From IMG/VR virus record IMGVR_UViG_3300033429_000018, positions 1 through 22,593 of that record: DNA of 22,593 bases. One strand, 5' to 3'. The translations under genes and the position numbers were made by a program. This document shows, one piece after another, positions 1-6,758 of this stretch (positions are counted from its first letter, which is position 1; the number at the start of each line of letters is the position of its first letter). Source of the stretch: a virus. The notes beneath the pieces are model-generated. The model ran no database searches, had not been told where the DNA came from, and saw nothing but the letters and a program-made list of their open reading frames with translations.

Positions 1-1149
1 ACCGTCGAGTGAGATCCGGTCAGAGGTTACGAGGCAGGTAGCGTCGTCGCGTGGCTGTAGGAACCACGAGCTCTCGTCAGTCGCCGGGTCGAGCTCCGAC
101 CAATCGGCAGGGATGTCGGTACGGAGATTGATTCCTACCGGGCGCTCCGCGAACGCGGTATAGAACTGACCCGACGACTCAAGGCTCGAAGCGGCGCTTG
201 CGTCACTCCAATCGCTCCAGCGCAGGAGAACGTCCTGGTGCCGGACCCTGCCGATGTACTGGTTCTGGAACAGGTTGAGCGAGCCCGCATGGTACGCCTC
301 GAATGTCTCGACGTTGAGTGTCGTTACGTCCCTAACCGGCGAGGCGAACCCGGTATCGGCCGCGAGCGTTACCTGCCACTGGCTCGCGTAGTGCGGTGAG
401 TTGGGCACTCCGTAGGAGAACGCGGAGCTCGTGTAGTCGATGTAGTCCGGCCCCTGGTCGGCAATCGCAATCGTCGGCTTGACGGGAGGGCTGTCAGGTA
501 CATCGACCTGGATCGCGTTGTGGCTGACACCCTGGGAACCCCAATCGAGGAGTAGGAACTTGCCGGTCGTGTAGGTGGCGTCGGTCTGCTGGGTTTTCTG
601 TACCCACTGGAACCCGCCGCCTGGGTCCTCCCAGATGTAGACGGTGATCTCGTCGCCCAGGTGCGTGACCTTGATGCTCTGGAGCGTGTCGTTGGCGAAC
701 CAGGACCCGAGATTCCATAGCTGTGTCGGCGTGCCATCGTCGTAACGAACGAGCCGCAGGTTGTCGGTTGCCGGCGTGCCCAGACAATCGTACTCGAGCG
801 CGTAGCCGTCCTTCTCACCGAGCTTGGCTTTCCACACGATTGAACATTCGGTGTCCACGAACTTGCCGAACCAGACACCAATATCCCAATAGATTTCGAG
901 GTCACTGGCGAGCGGATCTTCGCTGTGGTAGGAAGCGACGGTCACGGAGCCGGAGTTGGCTAGGGCAACTTGGAGTGTGCCCTCGCCGGTCATGGCCCGG
1001 TCGTTGACGATGTGCTCGTAGCTGGGGCCAGAGGTGCCCCAGATGCTTGTTTCGCTAGTCCACGACCCACCGTCCTCCGGCGTGTGGGCGTCGAGGTCTA
1101 CTGGCGGTGACGCCTCCGTGAAGGTGTCATTGATAAGTGTCGTTGCCAC
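1..1149 (-). CDS. Tail/fibre-type structural protein, jelly-roll plus fibronectin-like domains (C terminus off left edge)
   Basis: An uninterrupted frame of 383 codons runs from a GTG at 1149 to the left edge, so the C terminus is missing. The GTG start is chosen because GAGGGAG lies just upstream and the preceding gene stops at 1160. Residues about 5-215 are rich in aromatic and beta-strand residues and open with the motif DTFTEAS...HTP, typical of concanavalin/LamG-like jelly rolls. Residues about 219-320 begin PDSPPVKPT and include WSDWSDASA, the look of a fibronectin type III repeat. Jelly rolls and Fn3 repeats are common in phage tail tips, baseplates and fibres that touch the host surface. 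The gene follows the neck genes, as expected for the start of the tail module. A similar N-terminal motif occurs in the 235-residue protein at 9012-9719. The exact tail part is not determined. Confidence 0.8.
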   Translation of the reverse strand, partial: MATTLINDTFTEASPPVDLDAHTPEDGGSWTSETSIWGTSGPSYEHIVNDRAMTGEGTLQVALANSGSVTVASYHSEDPLASDLEIYWDIGVWFGKFVDTECSIVWKAKLGEKDGYALEYDCLGTPATDNLRLVRYDDGTPTQLWNLGSWFANDTLQSIKVTHLGDEITVYIWEDPGGGFQWVQKTQQTDATYTTGKFLLLDWGSQGVSHNAIQVDVPDSPPVKPTIAIADQGPDYIDYTSSAFSYGVPNSPHYASQWQVTLAADTGFASPVRDVTTLNVETFEAYHAGSLNLFQNQYIGRVRHQDVLLRWSDWSDASAASSLESSGQFYTAFAERPVGINLRTDIPADWSELDPATDESSWFLQPRDDATCLVTSDRISLDG

Positions 1150-1160
1150 GGACGCTCCCT
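1150..1160 (-). promoter_or_regulatory. Shared extended ribosome-binding motif, copy 1 (GGGAGCGTCC)
   Basis: On the minus strand the sequence AGGGAGCGTCC directly precedes the GTG start at 1149. It is the weakest of four copies of an AAAGGAGCGTCC motif and carries GGGAG in place of GGAG after the A-run. It sits across the stop codon of the preceding gene. Confidence 0.55.
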
Positions 1161-1867
1161 CACTTGGTGGCGTCTACATCCGCGAAGCCGAGGATCGGGA
1201 GCAGGGCCTCCGTGTTCATGCGCTGGATGTGCCCGTACCTGCGCCGGAGATTTGTGGTCGCGTGCTCGAGATGGGCGGCAAAGCGGTTGGCCCACCGGAG
1301 TCGTTCGGCCGCAAACACCTGGAGCTCGTTCTGCCGGCTCTGTGCCGCACCGTCCTTCGCGGCCAGGTAGATCGCCACCTCGACCACGAGGAGCTCGTTG
1401 AACTGCTCGCGCCACATGGAGTCCAGTACGTCGGTGACGGCCGTGAGCGTGTCCGGTCGCTTGGCGAAGAAGAAGTCCAGTGTGTCCGTGGCCGGATCCG
1501 GGTCCGGCGCGTTGCCGGCCTCGTAGAACGCCTGGCCCCACTCGTACACGGCAGGTAGCCCCGATTCGGCTGTCCGGTCGTCGTAGGGCACCACAACGAC
1601 CTCGACTCCGCTCTCCTCGATGCGGAAGATCGCTTCGGCCGCCTCCGGCCTGGGCCACGGCGTCGAGGCACCGGGCGGGGCTACTGCCTCCGTGTCACCG
1701 AAGAAGGTCGGGTTGATCCGAGCGGCAAACGCATAGCACCCATCGAGCGCACGCTGGACGACGGCCAGGAGCTCCGTGGACTCCGTGGCGATGGTGCCTG
1801 GGTTGTTCTGCGTCGAACGGGAGTACGCCGCGTCTAGGATGTCCTGTACCGTCACTGTAACTGCCAT
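1160..1867 (-). CDS. Probable head-tail connector/neck protein (235 aa)
   Basis: I start this gene at the ATG at 1867 (MAVTVTVQDIL). A longer reading adds 17 residues that overlap the preceding gene and look non-coding, whereas the chosen ATG lies one base beyond that gene's stop at 1869. The product is about 235 residues, acidic and largely helical, without membrane segments or cysteine motifs. No catalytic motif is visible. It is one of two consecutive proteins of 216 and 235 residues downstream of the major capsid gene and just before the jelly-roll tail protein, where tailed phages keep adaptor, stopper or tail-completion proteins. The role rests on position and size, not on a recognised family. 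It ends 11 bases before the next start. Confidence 0.75.
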   Translation of the reverse strand: MAVTVTVQDILDAAYSRSTQNNPGTIATESTELLAVVQRALDGCYAFAARINPTFFGDTEAVAPPGASTPWPRPEAAEAIFRIEESGVEVVVVPYDDRTAESGLPAVYEWGQAFYEAGNAPDPDPATDTLDFFFAKRPDTLTAVTDVLDSMWREQFNELLVVEVAIYLAAKDGAAQSRQNELQVFAAERLRWANRFAAHLEHATTNLRRRYGHIQRMNTEALLPILGFADVDATK

Positions 1868-1868
1868 G

Positions 1869-2519
1869 TCACCACTCCGCTCTAACGTATGTGGCCTCAC
1901 CGCGACTGTGCTGGGCAATCTCGATGAGCCATTCCTCCTCGGCTGATTTCCAATCGGCCGCGAACTCGGCCGTGTTGATCTTCACACCCTCGTAACTGCC
2001 CTGTCGCCGTGCCATCTGCCACGCTAAGTGGTTCACACATGGCCACTTTGCGCCGTCGGCCAGGGGCACCGGGTCGGCCATCGCCGCAGGTAGCGTGAGC
2101 TCCGGGGCGTAGTAGAAGTCGATACTCGTCGCGCCCGTCCAATCCTCCGCGTCACCGCAGAGATAGAGCGTGCCCTCGAGGATATAGCCGGCGCTATGCA
2201 CGTTCGGCATGAAGCGGTTGGCCCACGGCACGATATTGAACGGCTCTGGCCGCCTGTAGGTGCCGGTCGTATTGAGCGTACCGCCCTGGTAGTAGACGAA
2301 AGCGGGAAGTGCATGGCCAGCGTCGAAATCAGCCAGCGGCAGAGTGATCTCCTCCACGGTCGAGTAGAGGTTGCTGTCCCGCTCGATAGCCCGGTAGTAA
2401 AGCTGTCGGAGGTAGCGGTTCAGTTGCCGTTGGCATACGCCGTCCGGCGTCCTCTGTGGATCAAAGGACGGGTGCTGGTCCCGTGCCTCTAAGATCGTTT
2501 CCTCGACCGTGAAAGCCAT
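1869..2519 (-). CDS. Probable head-tail adaptor protein (216 aa)
   Basis: Begins at ATG 2519, which overlaps the upstream TAA by one base (TAATG), and ends one base before the next ATG. The 216-residue product opens MAFTVEETILEARDQHPSF. An N-terminal helical part containing RQLNRYLRQLYYRAIERDS is followed by a beta-rich middle and a helical C terminus (residues about 155-205). Helical N-terminal halves of this sort are common in gp4/gp6-type adaptors that bind the portal ring, and the gene lies between the capsid gene and the first tail gene. No enzymatic motif is seen. The adaptor call is an inference from layout, length and predicted fold. Confidence 0.75.
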   Translation of the reverse strand: MAFTVEETILEARDQHPSFDPQRTPDGVCQRQLNRYLRQLYYRAIERDSNLYSTVEEITLPLADFDAGHALPAFVYYQGGTLNTTGTYRRPEPFNIVPWANRFMPNVHSAGYILEGTLYLCGDAEDWTGATSIDFYYAPELTLPAAMADPVPLADGAKWPCVNHLAWQMARRQGSYEGVKINTAEFAADWKSAEEEWLIEIAQHSRGEATYVRAEW

Positions 2520-2917
2520 TACTCAAGCTCCTTGATCGCATCCTTGAGCATGTCCACGACCTCGGCGCGTGGGTTCTCACGCCGCTTCTCGGCCCGCAGA
2601 CACTCGGTCAGCGAACTCTTGCGGGGACCCTCCGGCCGGAACATCTCGGCCTTCACATACCTGTCGATGGTTGCCGTCACGGGATCGTCGGCCAGGCCCT
2701 TACGGACGGACGCGACACTGAACGATTCGCCGTCCTCGTTAACCACCTTCTCGGCGGCTGTGTCACCTGTCACCGCGGGACCGGCTATGTTCGCGCCAAT
2801 CGGGTGCGGGTGCGGGTCGAGCACCGACGGCCCGAAAACGTGGGCATGTGACTTGAGCTCCTCCTGCTCCTTCTTGAACTGTTCCTCACCGATCACGGCG
2901 GGCCCGAAATAGCTCAT
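2519..2917 (-). CDS. Small hydrophilic virion-region protein of unknown function (132 aa)
   Basis: The ATG at 2917 overlaps the preceding stop as ATGA, and the TAA at 2519 overlaps the next ATG, so the gene is locked into a coupled chain. The product is 132 residues and strongly charged. Residues about 20-45 contain HAHVFGPSV and the His/Pro run DPHPHP. The C-terminal third is helical and basic-acidic (KRRENPRAEVVDMLKDAIKELE). There is no membrane segment or cysteine pair. I do not recognise the family. Position in the capsid-to-tail interval suggests a minor head or neck component or an assembly helper. Confidence 0.7.
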   Translation of the reverse strand: MSYFGPAVIGEEQFKKEQEELKSHAHVFGPSVLDPHPHPIGANIAGPAVTGDTAAEKVVNEDGESFSVASVRKGLADDPVTATIDRYVKAEMFRPEGPRKSSLTECLRAEKRRENPRAEVVDMLKDAIKELE

Positions 2918-3405
2918 TGAATCCTCCCCTGGTCAAACGACCTGGCGTTGCGGAACAACTGTGGAGCCACATGGCGCTCCCGATACTCGATCTCCTCGTA
3001 GTAGCTGTCGGCTATCGGGGGCCGGAAGTCAGAGTCCGCGAGGGCACGCTCGAAGGCGGCCTCACGTTCTCTACGGTGCGTGAACTCCCGGAGTCGTACA
3101 TCGTTCACGAGCACTCCGGTCGGCTCCCCTTGAAACTGGTAGAACGCCACGATCCCGAATCCCTGTTCTGCAAGTTGGGCCACACGGAATCGCGTGCCCC
3201 GGTCCGGCAGGTTCGGGTTCTCGAGGACCTGTAGCTTCATCCTCCGAGCGGTGGCGATCCGCTCGCTGTTCAATACCACGCGACCGACGACCCACCGGCC
3301 TTTGCCCAGGTAGTGAAGATCGTACACCGGGTCGAGCTCACGGAGCTCCCGCAGGATACCCTCCGGTGGGTCCCGCAAGCTCGACAACCGAATGTGGTTC
3401 CGCAT
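2914..3405 (-). CDS. Virion-region protein of unknown function (163 aa)
   Basis: Starts at ATG 3405, coupled by one-base overlap to the preceding gene, and stops within an ATGA overlap with the next. The 163-residue product opens MRNHIRLSSLRDPPEGIL. The first half has a beta-rich pattern (YDLHYLGKGRWVVGRVV) and the second a long charged helix from about residue 115 with EREAAFERALADSDF, then YYEEIEYRERH. It resembles other small phage proteins lying between capsid and tail genes but matches no family I can name. A role in head completion or assembly is only positional inference. Confidence 0.7.
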   Translation of the reverse strand: MRNHIRLSSLRDPPEGILRELRELDPVYDLHYLGKGRWVVGRVVLNSERIATARRMKLQVLENPNLPDRGTRFRVAQLAEQGFGIVAFYQFQGEPTGVLVNDVRLREFTHRREREAAFERALADSDFRPPIADSYYEEIEYRERHVAPQLFRNARSFDQGRIQ

Positions 3406-3668
3406 TACGCGGGTGCCTGGAGGTTGAGGTCAACGAGGTCCCCGATGGTTGCTACCAACAGGGCCCAATCCTCACCCACCATTGGCCCGATGTGCTCGAA
3501 ACGGACGTAGCCGACCTGCCCGACTGTGCCCTTCTCGAGGATGAGATGATGGTTGTCCGGCACGTTGGCGTCGCCCGCTCCTGGGACGCCGCCGATGTCC
3601 GTACCGGGGGCCTGGGTGTTCTTGACCACCACGAGATCCTCAAAGAGGTACTCAGTGATTGCGACCAT
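3405..3668 (-). CDS. Small beta-rich head/neck protein (87 aa)
   Basis: ATG at 3668 is preceded on the minus strand by GGAGGTAACCG, a good ribosome-binding site, and the stop overlaps the next ATG by one base. The 87-residue product has alternating hydrophobic strands (LVVVKN, HLILEKGTVGQVGYVRF, WALLVATIGDLVDLNL) without helices or cysteines, consistent with a small beta-barrel such as a head-closure (stopper) or decoration protein. No specific family is recognised. Confidence 0.7.
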   Translation of the reverse strand: MVAITEYLFEDLVVVKNTQAPGTDIGGVPGAGDANVPDNHHLILEKGTVGQVGYVRFEHIGPMVGEDWALLVATIGDLVDLNLQAPA

Positions 3669-3679
3669 CGGTTACCTCC

Positions 3680-4081
3680 TTATCGTGGCTCGCCGCCCAT
3701 TGGATAGGGGCGAATGGTGACACGGACCTTGAGTCCGGTTGCTACGCCCGAGCCGTCCGAAGTGACTTTGATGTTGAGGTTGTCGGTTGCCGAGCCCTTA
3801 CGGTTGGCGACCGTCGCCGTGATCGTGCCGGCCGTGACTGTCTCGACCACCGGAGTCTCCGCGCCCGTGAGGGCCGTGGCTCCGATGTAGGCGATGAAAC
3901 TCACCGCCGCCGTGAGCGCCTCGACGTAGTGCTCGATCTTCTCGACGTAGAACCCGAAGCCGGGTACGGCCGCGTCGTAGATTTGCCCCGTTTGGGAGAT
4001 CGGTACGTCGTCTACGAACAGTAGGACGACTTCCCGTGCGACCCCCGAGGCAGGGTCGATGCTCCTGTCAACTACTGGCAC
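3680..4081 (-). CDS. Beta-rich structural protein next to the capsid gene (133 aa)
   Basis: A GTG at 4081 is the start: the minus strand reads AGGAGGTAAT immediately before it, a near-perfect ribosome-binding site, and no ATG is available in frame nearby. The 133-residue product is beta-rich with Thr/Val-rich strands (ETVTAGTITATVANRKGSAT) and a C-terminal RVTIRPYP. It is the first gene after the major capsid gene, where cement/decoration or head-completion proteins often lie. Its ribosome-binding site can be buried in a hairpin formed by the leader (see 4084-4161), so its translation may be set apart from that of the capsid protein. The decoration role is an inference. Confidence 0.75.
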   Translation of the reverse strand: MPVVDRSIDPASGVAREVVLLFVDDVPISQTGQIYDAAVPGFGFYVEKIEHYVEALTAAVSFIAYIGATALTGAETPVVETVTAGTITATVANRKGSATDNLNIKVTSDGSGVATGLKVRVTIRPYPMGGEPR

Positions 4082-4083
4082 AT

Positions 4084-4161
4084 TACCTCCTGTGGAGGTA
4101 GGGCGGTTTCGCGGCGAGCGTCCCCAATCAATGGGGATTTCCGCTACTCCCGCCCTACTCC
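4084..4161 (-). promoter_or_regulatory. Leader with two mutually exclusive RNA pairings around a ribosome-binding site
   Basis: In the minus-strand transcript, segment A (4161-4150, GGAGTAGGGCGG) can pair with segment B (4106-4094) over 12 base pairs with one bulged base. This encloses AGCG/CGCT and a six-pair apical stem TCCCCA/TGGGGA. The 3' part of B plus adjacent A/T (4100-4094, TACCTCC) can instead pair perfectly with the ribosome-binding site GGAGGTA (4090-4084) across a three-base loop. There is no T-tract, so it is not a standard intrinsic terminator. Switch behaviour is an inference. Confidence 0.6.
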
Positions 4162-4164
4162 TGT

Positions 4165-5598
4165 TCAGACACCCGCATCGTCTACGATGCCAGTGATCTT
4201 GAAGTTCTTATGCGGCGCGATGTTGCCCGTCTGCATGACGATGTGGCCCACCGCGTAGAACGAATCTTTCCGGCCCGTCGCGTCGGTGACGCGGTTCCAG
4301 ATCGAGCCCGTGAGGTCGTCCCACTCCCAACCCGTGTTCCTCCACTGTTTGCAGGTATCGGATTGGATACCGAAGATCAGCGAGGACGGCATCTTGCGAA
4401 TGACCTTGAGCTCGACGTTCCGATCTCCGAAGATCATCGTGAGGCCCGCCTTCCCGCCTGTGTACGAGCGCGGGTCGTTGAGCCGTTTGTCGTCCTTGAG
4501 GTTCCTCCAGAAATTGCGAGCTCCCGAGCGCGACATGAGGATCTTGTCGATCTCGCCCTTCGCTCTCACGAACGTCTGGTCGTCCGCGAACGTGAGTAGA
4601 TCCTCCGTCACCTGGCCGCTGTACGGAGCCGCGGAACCATCGAACACCTGGGAACGCCAGGGCCGGTAGTCCGCACGGGCAAGACCCTGGAACGACGCCA
4701 GCACATCGCCGTTGTCGATCATACCCAGGAGTCCCATGATCTCGCGGTCTACGCCGGACGCCTGGTACGAGGCACCCGCGTCGTCACCGCCGAAGATGAA
4801 GTCGTCGTCGGCAACGTCTGTGCCAACAACAGCATCCAGCGTGATGCGGTTCGTGTCGGGATCGACGTCCACGATGGTCCGGGCCCCTGTCGTGGTACGA
4901 GGAGTCGTTCCGGCCGCGGCCGCCGCAAACACAATCGACTCACCCTCCATGAACTGCAACCAGCTATCCTCGAGTGACGCGATACCCATGCAAGCGTCGA
5001 TGTCGATGTAGACCTTCGCACCCGCATCCGGGTCCGCGTCATCGACCCGAGCTCGCACGCCAGCCCCGTAACCGAGGAGCATCCTGTCGAGCTCGTGATC
5101 CACACGAGTCTTGAGGTCGGGAAGGTGTCGCTGTGCCCAGGTAACGAACGCGCCCTCGCCGCGCTTCACACGCCGCATGGTGTCGCCCGTCATCTGCACC
5201 ACACCCTCGATCTTCTTCAACCAAACCTGGCTGTTCTTGATGACCGGGCCGTTCGGAACGGGGATGTAGTCGCCTTCCAGCTTACGAGCGCCCACACCGG
5301 CTGGCAGACTGAAATAGTGCGCCAATTCGATGTACCGGCCGCCCGTCGTTTCGGACACGGACACGTTCATGTCCTGCTCGAAACAATCGAGTAGCTCCGA
5401 GTCCTCGACAATGGAGTTTGTCAGAGGCTCCTCGAAGATGATTTTCATGGCCTCGTTGACGTTATAATCAACGCCGGCTGTGGTGCCGACTGACGCCATC
5501 GCCAGGGCCACGCCTCCTCCCGCCAGCATACTCGCAATTCCGTGCGTAAACGCCACGGCCGCGATTGCCAGCAGGAGTCCAAAGGTTTTCCTCAACAT
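4165..5598 (-). CDS. Major capsid protein with hydrophobic N-terminal extension
   Basis: A 477-residue protein directly downstream of a portal-scaffold pair; size, position and composition fit an HK97-fold major capsid protein that builds the icosahedral shell. An insertion-like acidic beta region (about residues 185-290, DVDPDTNRITLDAVVGTD) and a C-terminal VGHIVMQTGNIAPHKNFKI segment fit the coat family. The chosen ATG at 5598 has AGGAGAAAGAG before it, a well-spaced ribosome-binding site. That start gives MLRK followed by a long hydrophobic stretch ending ALA just before Met34, like a signal peptide with a signal-peptidase site. An alternative start at Met34 (5499) would remove it; its GGAGGAGG is about 13 bases away, which is far. 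Which form is in the capsid is unresolved. Confidence 0.9.
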   Translation of the reverse strand: MLRKTFGLLLAIAAVAFTHGIASMLAGGGVALAMASVGTTAGVDYNVNEAMKIIFEEPLTNSIVEDSELLDCFEQDMNVSVSETTGGRYIELAHYFSLPAGVGARKLEGDYIPVPNGPVIKNSQVWLKKIEGVVQMTGDTMRRVKRGEGAFVTWAQRHLPDLKTRVDHELDRMLLGYGAGVRARVDDADPDAGAKVYIDIDACMGIASLEDSWLQFMEGESIVFAAAAAGTTPRTTTGARTIVDVDPDTNRITLDAVVGTDVADDDFIFGGDDAGASYQASGVDREIMGLLGMIDNGDVLASFQGLARADYRPWRSQVFDGSAAPYSGQVTEDLLTFADDQTFVRAKGEIDKILMSRSGARNFWRNLKDDKRLNDPRSYTGGKAGLTMIFGDRNVELKVIRKMPSSLIFGIQSDTCKQWRNTGWEWDDLTGSIWNRVTDATGRKDSFYAVGHIVMQTGNIAPHKNFKITGIVDDAGV

Positions 5599-5636
5599 CT
5601 CTTTCTCCTGTGGGTTGTTATCGCCTACCGGCCTGT

Positions 5637-6743
5637 CTACCGCGAGAGTGAGTCCAGGGCATCGCCCAGGCTCATATCCTTGTACTGCTCTCTACGCGCT
5701 GGACCTGCCCCAGCACCGACGGGTGCCGTCGAACTCATCTTCTTTCGCTTGCGAGTCTTGGCCCGAAACTTCTCGCCAGCGTCTTTGGCGGGCTTTTCCC
5801 CGCTCGGTTCTGCCGGGGCTTCCCCAGCGTTTACCCCGAACGCCTCGATCTCGTCGGCCAGAACGCGATCTAGGTCCTTCGGGTCGATCCTCTTTATTGT
5901 TTTCCCCGACTGTTCGGCCTGTTTCACATGGTCTGTAAGCCGCGAAAGTGCGGCCCGTTCCCACACCATCCGGGTCCGATCGGGTAGCTTATCTCCCATC
6001 TGCTTGATCGTGTCGCGGAGCTCCCATGCGTTCTCTCGACCCTCGCGGGCCTGGGTCCTGCGATCCGCGATCTGGTTCTTGAACTCGGCACGGTCAGCCC
6101 GCCTACGTTCCGCGGCGACCAACCTCGGCGCATCGTCCATGCGCCACTCGTCCAGCCTGTCGGAGAGAGCCTTCCAAACCTCGTCGTCCAGGAGTAGGTC
6201 CTCCGCTACTGCGGCCCGGAGCTGTGGTCCGATCTTCTCGGCCAGGAACCCTACCGGGTCGGCACGGAGCTCGTCCTCCATGATCGCAAGCTGGTCGGAA
6301 TCCAGCTTGATCTCCCGAACGCGCTTCTCCAGGTCCTCTCGGGCGGCCAGGAGCTCAGTCCCGACATCGGCCTGTTTCTGGAGCTCACGGATTGCTTCGG
6401 CGGCTTCCTCGCTGTCGAGCTCAATCTCCAGCTCGCCTACCGCGACCTCGAAGCTCTCGCCTTCCTGCTCGGATTCTTCTTCCTCATCTTCCTCGTCAAC
6501 TTCTTCGTCTGCTTCCTCAACCTCCTCGAGCTCGTCCGACACTTCCTCGGCATCCTCCTGCTCGACTTCCTCCCCTTCGTCGGCGGGAGCCTTCTGCTCC
6601 GCTTCCAGTGTTTCCGGGGCTTCGGGTTCTCCTTCCGCTTCGCTCACCGACTCCGCGCCGACTGGGGGATTCAACGAATCCAGTACGTCCTGCAAAGTGC
6701 CTGGCTCGGCCTGCACGATCTCGGTTTCCTGTCCGTCTGCCAT
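5637..6743 (-). CDS. Capsid scaffolding protein
   Basis: A 368-residue protein with an extremely acidic first half (residues about 25-130 are dominated by Glu/Asp, e.g. EEVEEADEEVDEEDEEEE). A long charged helical, probably coiled-coil region follows (about 130-290), then a basic C terminus around KAKTRKRKK-type residues near 335-350. Acidic, helical, low-complexity proteins between portal and major capsid genes are typically scaffolds that guide prohead assembly and then leave; the basic C terminus is where known scaffolds contact the coat protein. The ATG at 6743 is preceded by the shared AAAGGAGCGTCC motif. No protease motif is evident, so the scaffold probably exits intact or is cut by another enzyme. 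Confidence 0.85.
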   Translation of the reverse strand: MADGQETEIVQAEPGTLQDVLDSLNPPVGAESVSEAEGEPEAPETLEAEQKAPADEGEEVEQEDAEEVSDELEEVEEADEEVDEEDEEEESEQEGESFEVAVGELEIELDSEEAAEAIRELQKQADVGTELLAAREDLEKRVREIKLDSDQLAIMEDELRADPVGFLAEKIGPQLRAAVAEDLLLDDEVWKALSDRLDEWRMDDAPRLVAAERRRADRAEFKNQIADRRTQAREGRENAWELRDTIKQMGDKLPDRTRMVWERAALSRLTDHVKQAEQSGKTIKRIDPKDLDRVLADEIEAFGVNAGEAPAEPSGEKPAKDAGEKFRAKTRKRKKMSSTAPVGAGAGPARREQYKDMSLGDALDSLSR

Positions 6744-6746
6744 TGG

Positions 6747-6758
6747 GGACGCTCCTTT
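6747..6758 (-). promoter_or_regulatory. Shared extended ribosome-binding motif, copy 2 (AAAGGAGCGTCC)
   Basis: AAAGGAGCGTCC lies just upstream of the scaffold ATG at 6743 and overlaps the stop codon of the portal gene. It matches the copies at 13425-13436 and 22270-22282 over 12 bases. Confidence 0.7.

Noticed and set aside
5456-5476. TATAAT on the plus strand inside the capsid gene, flanked by GTTGA/TCAAC
   Set aside because: No -35 partner at proper distance and it reads as normal codons (VDYNVN); a short chance palindrome is the simpler view.
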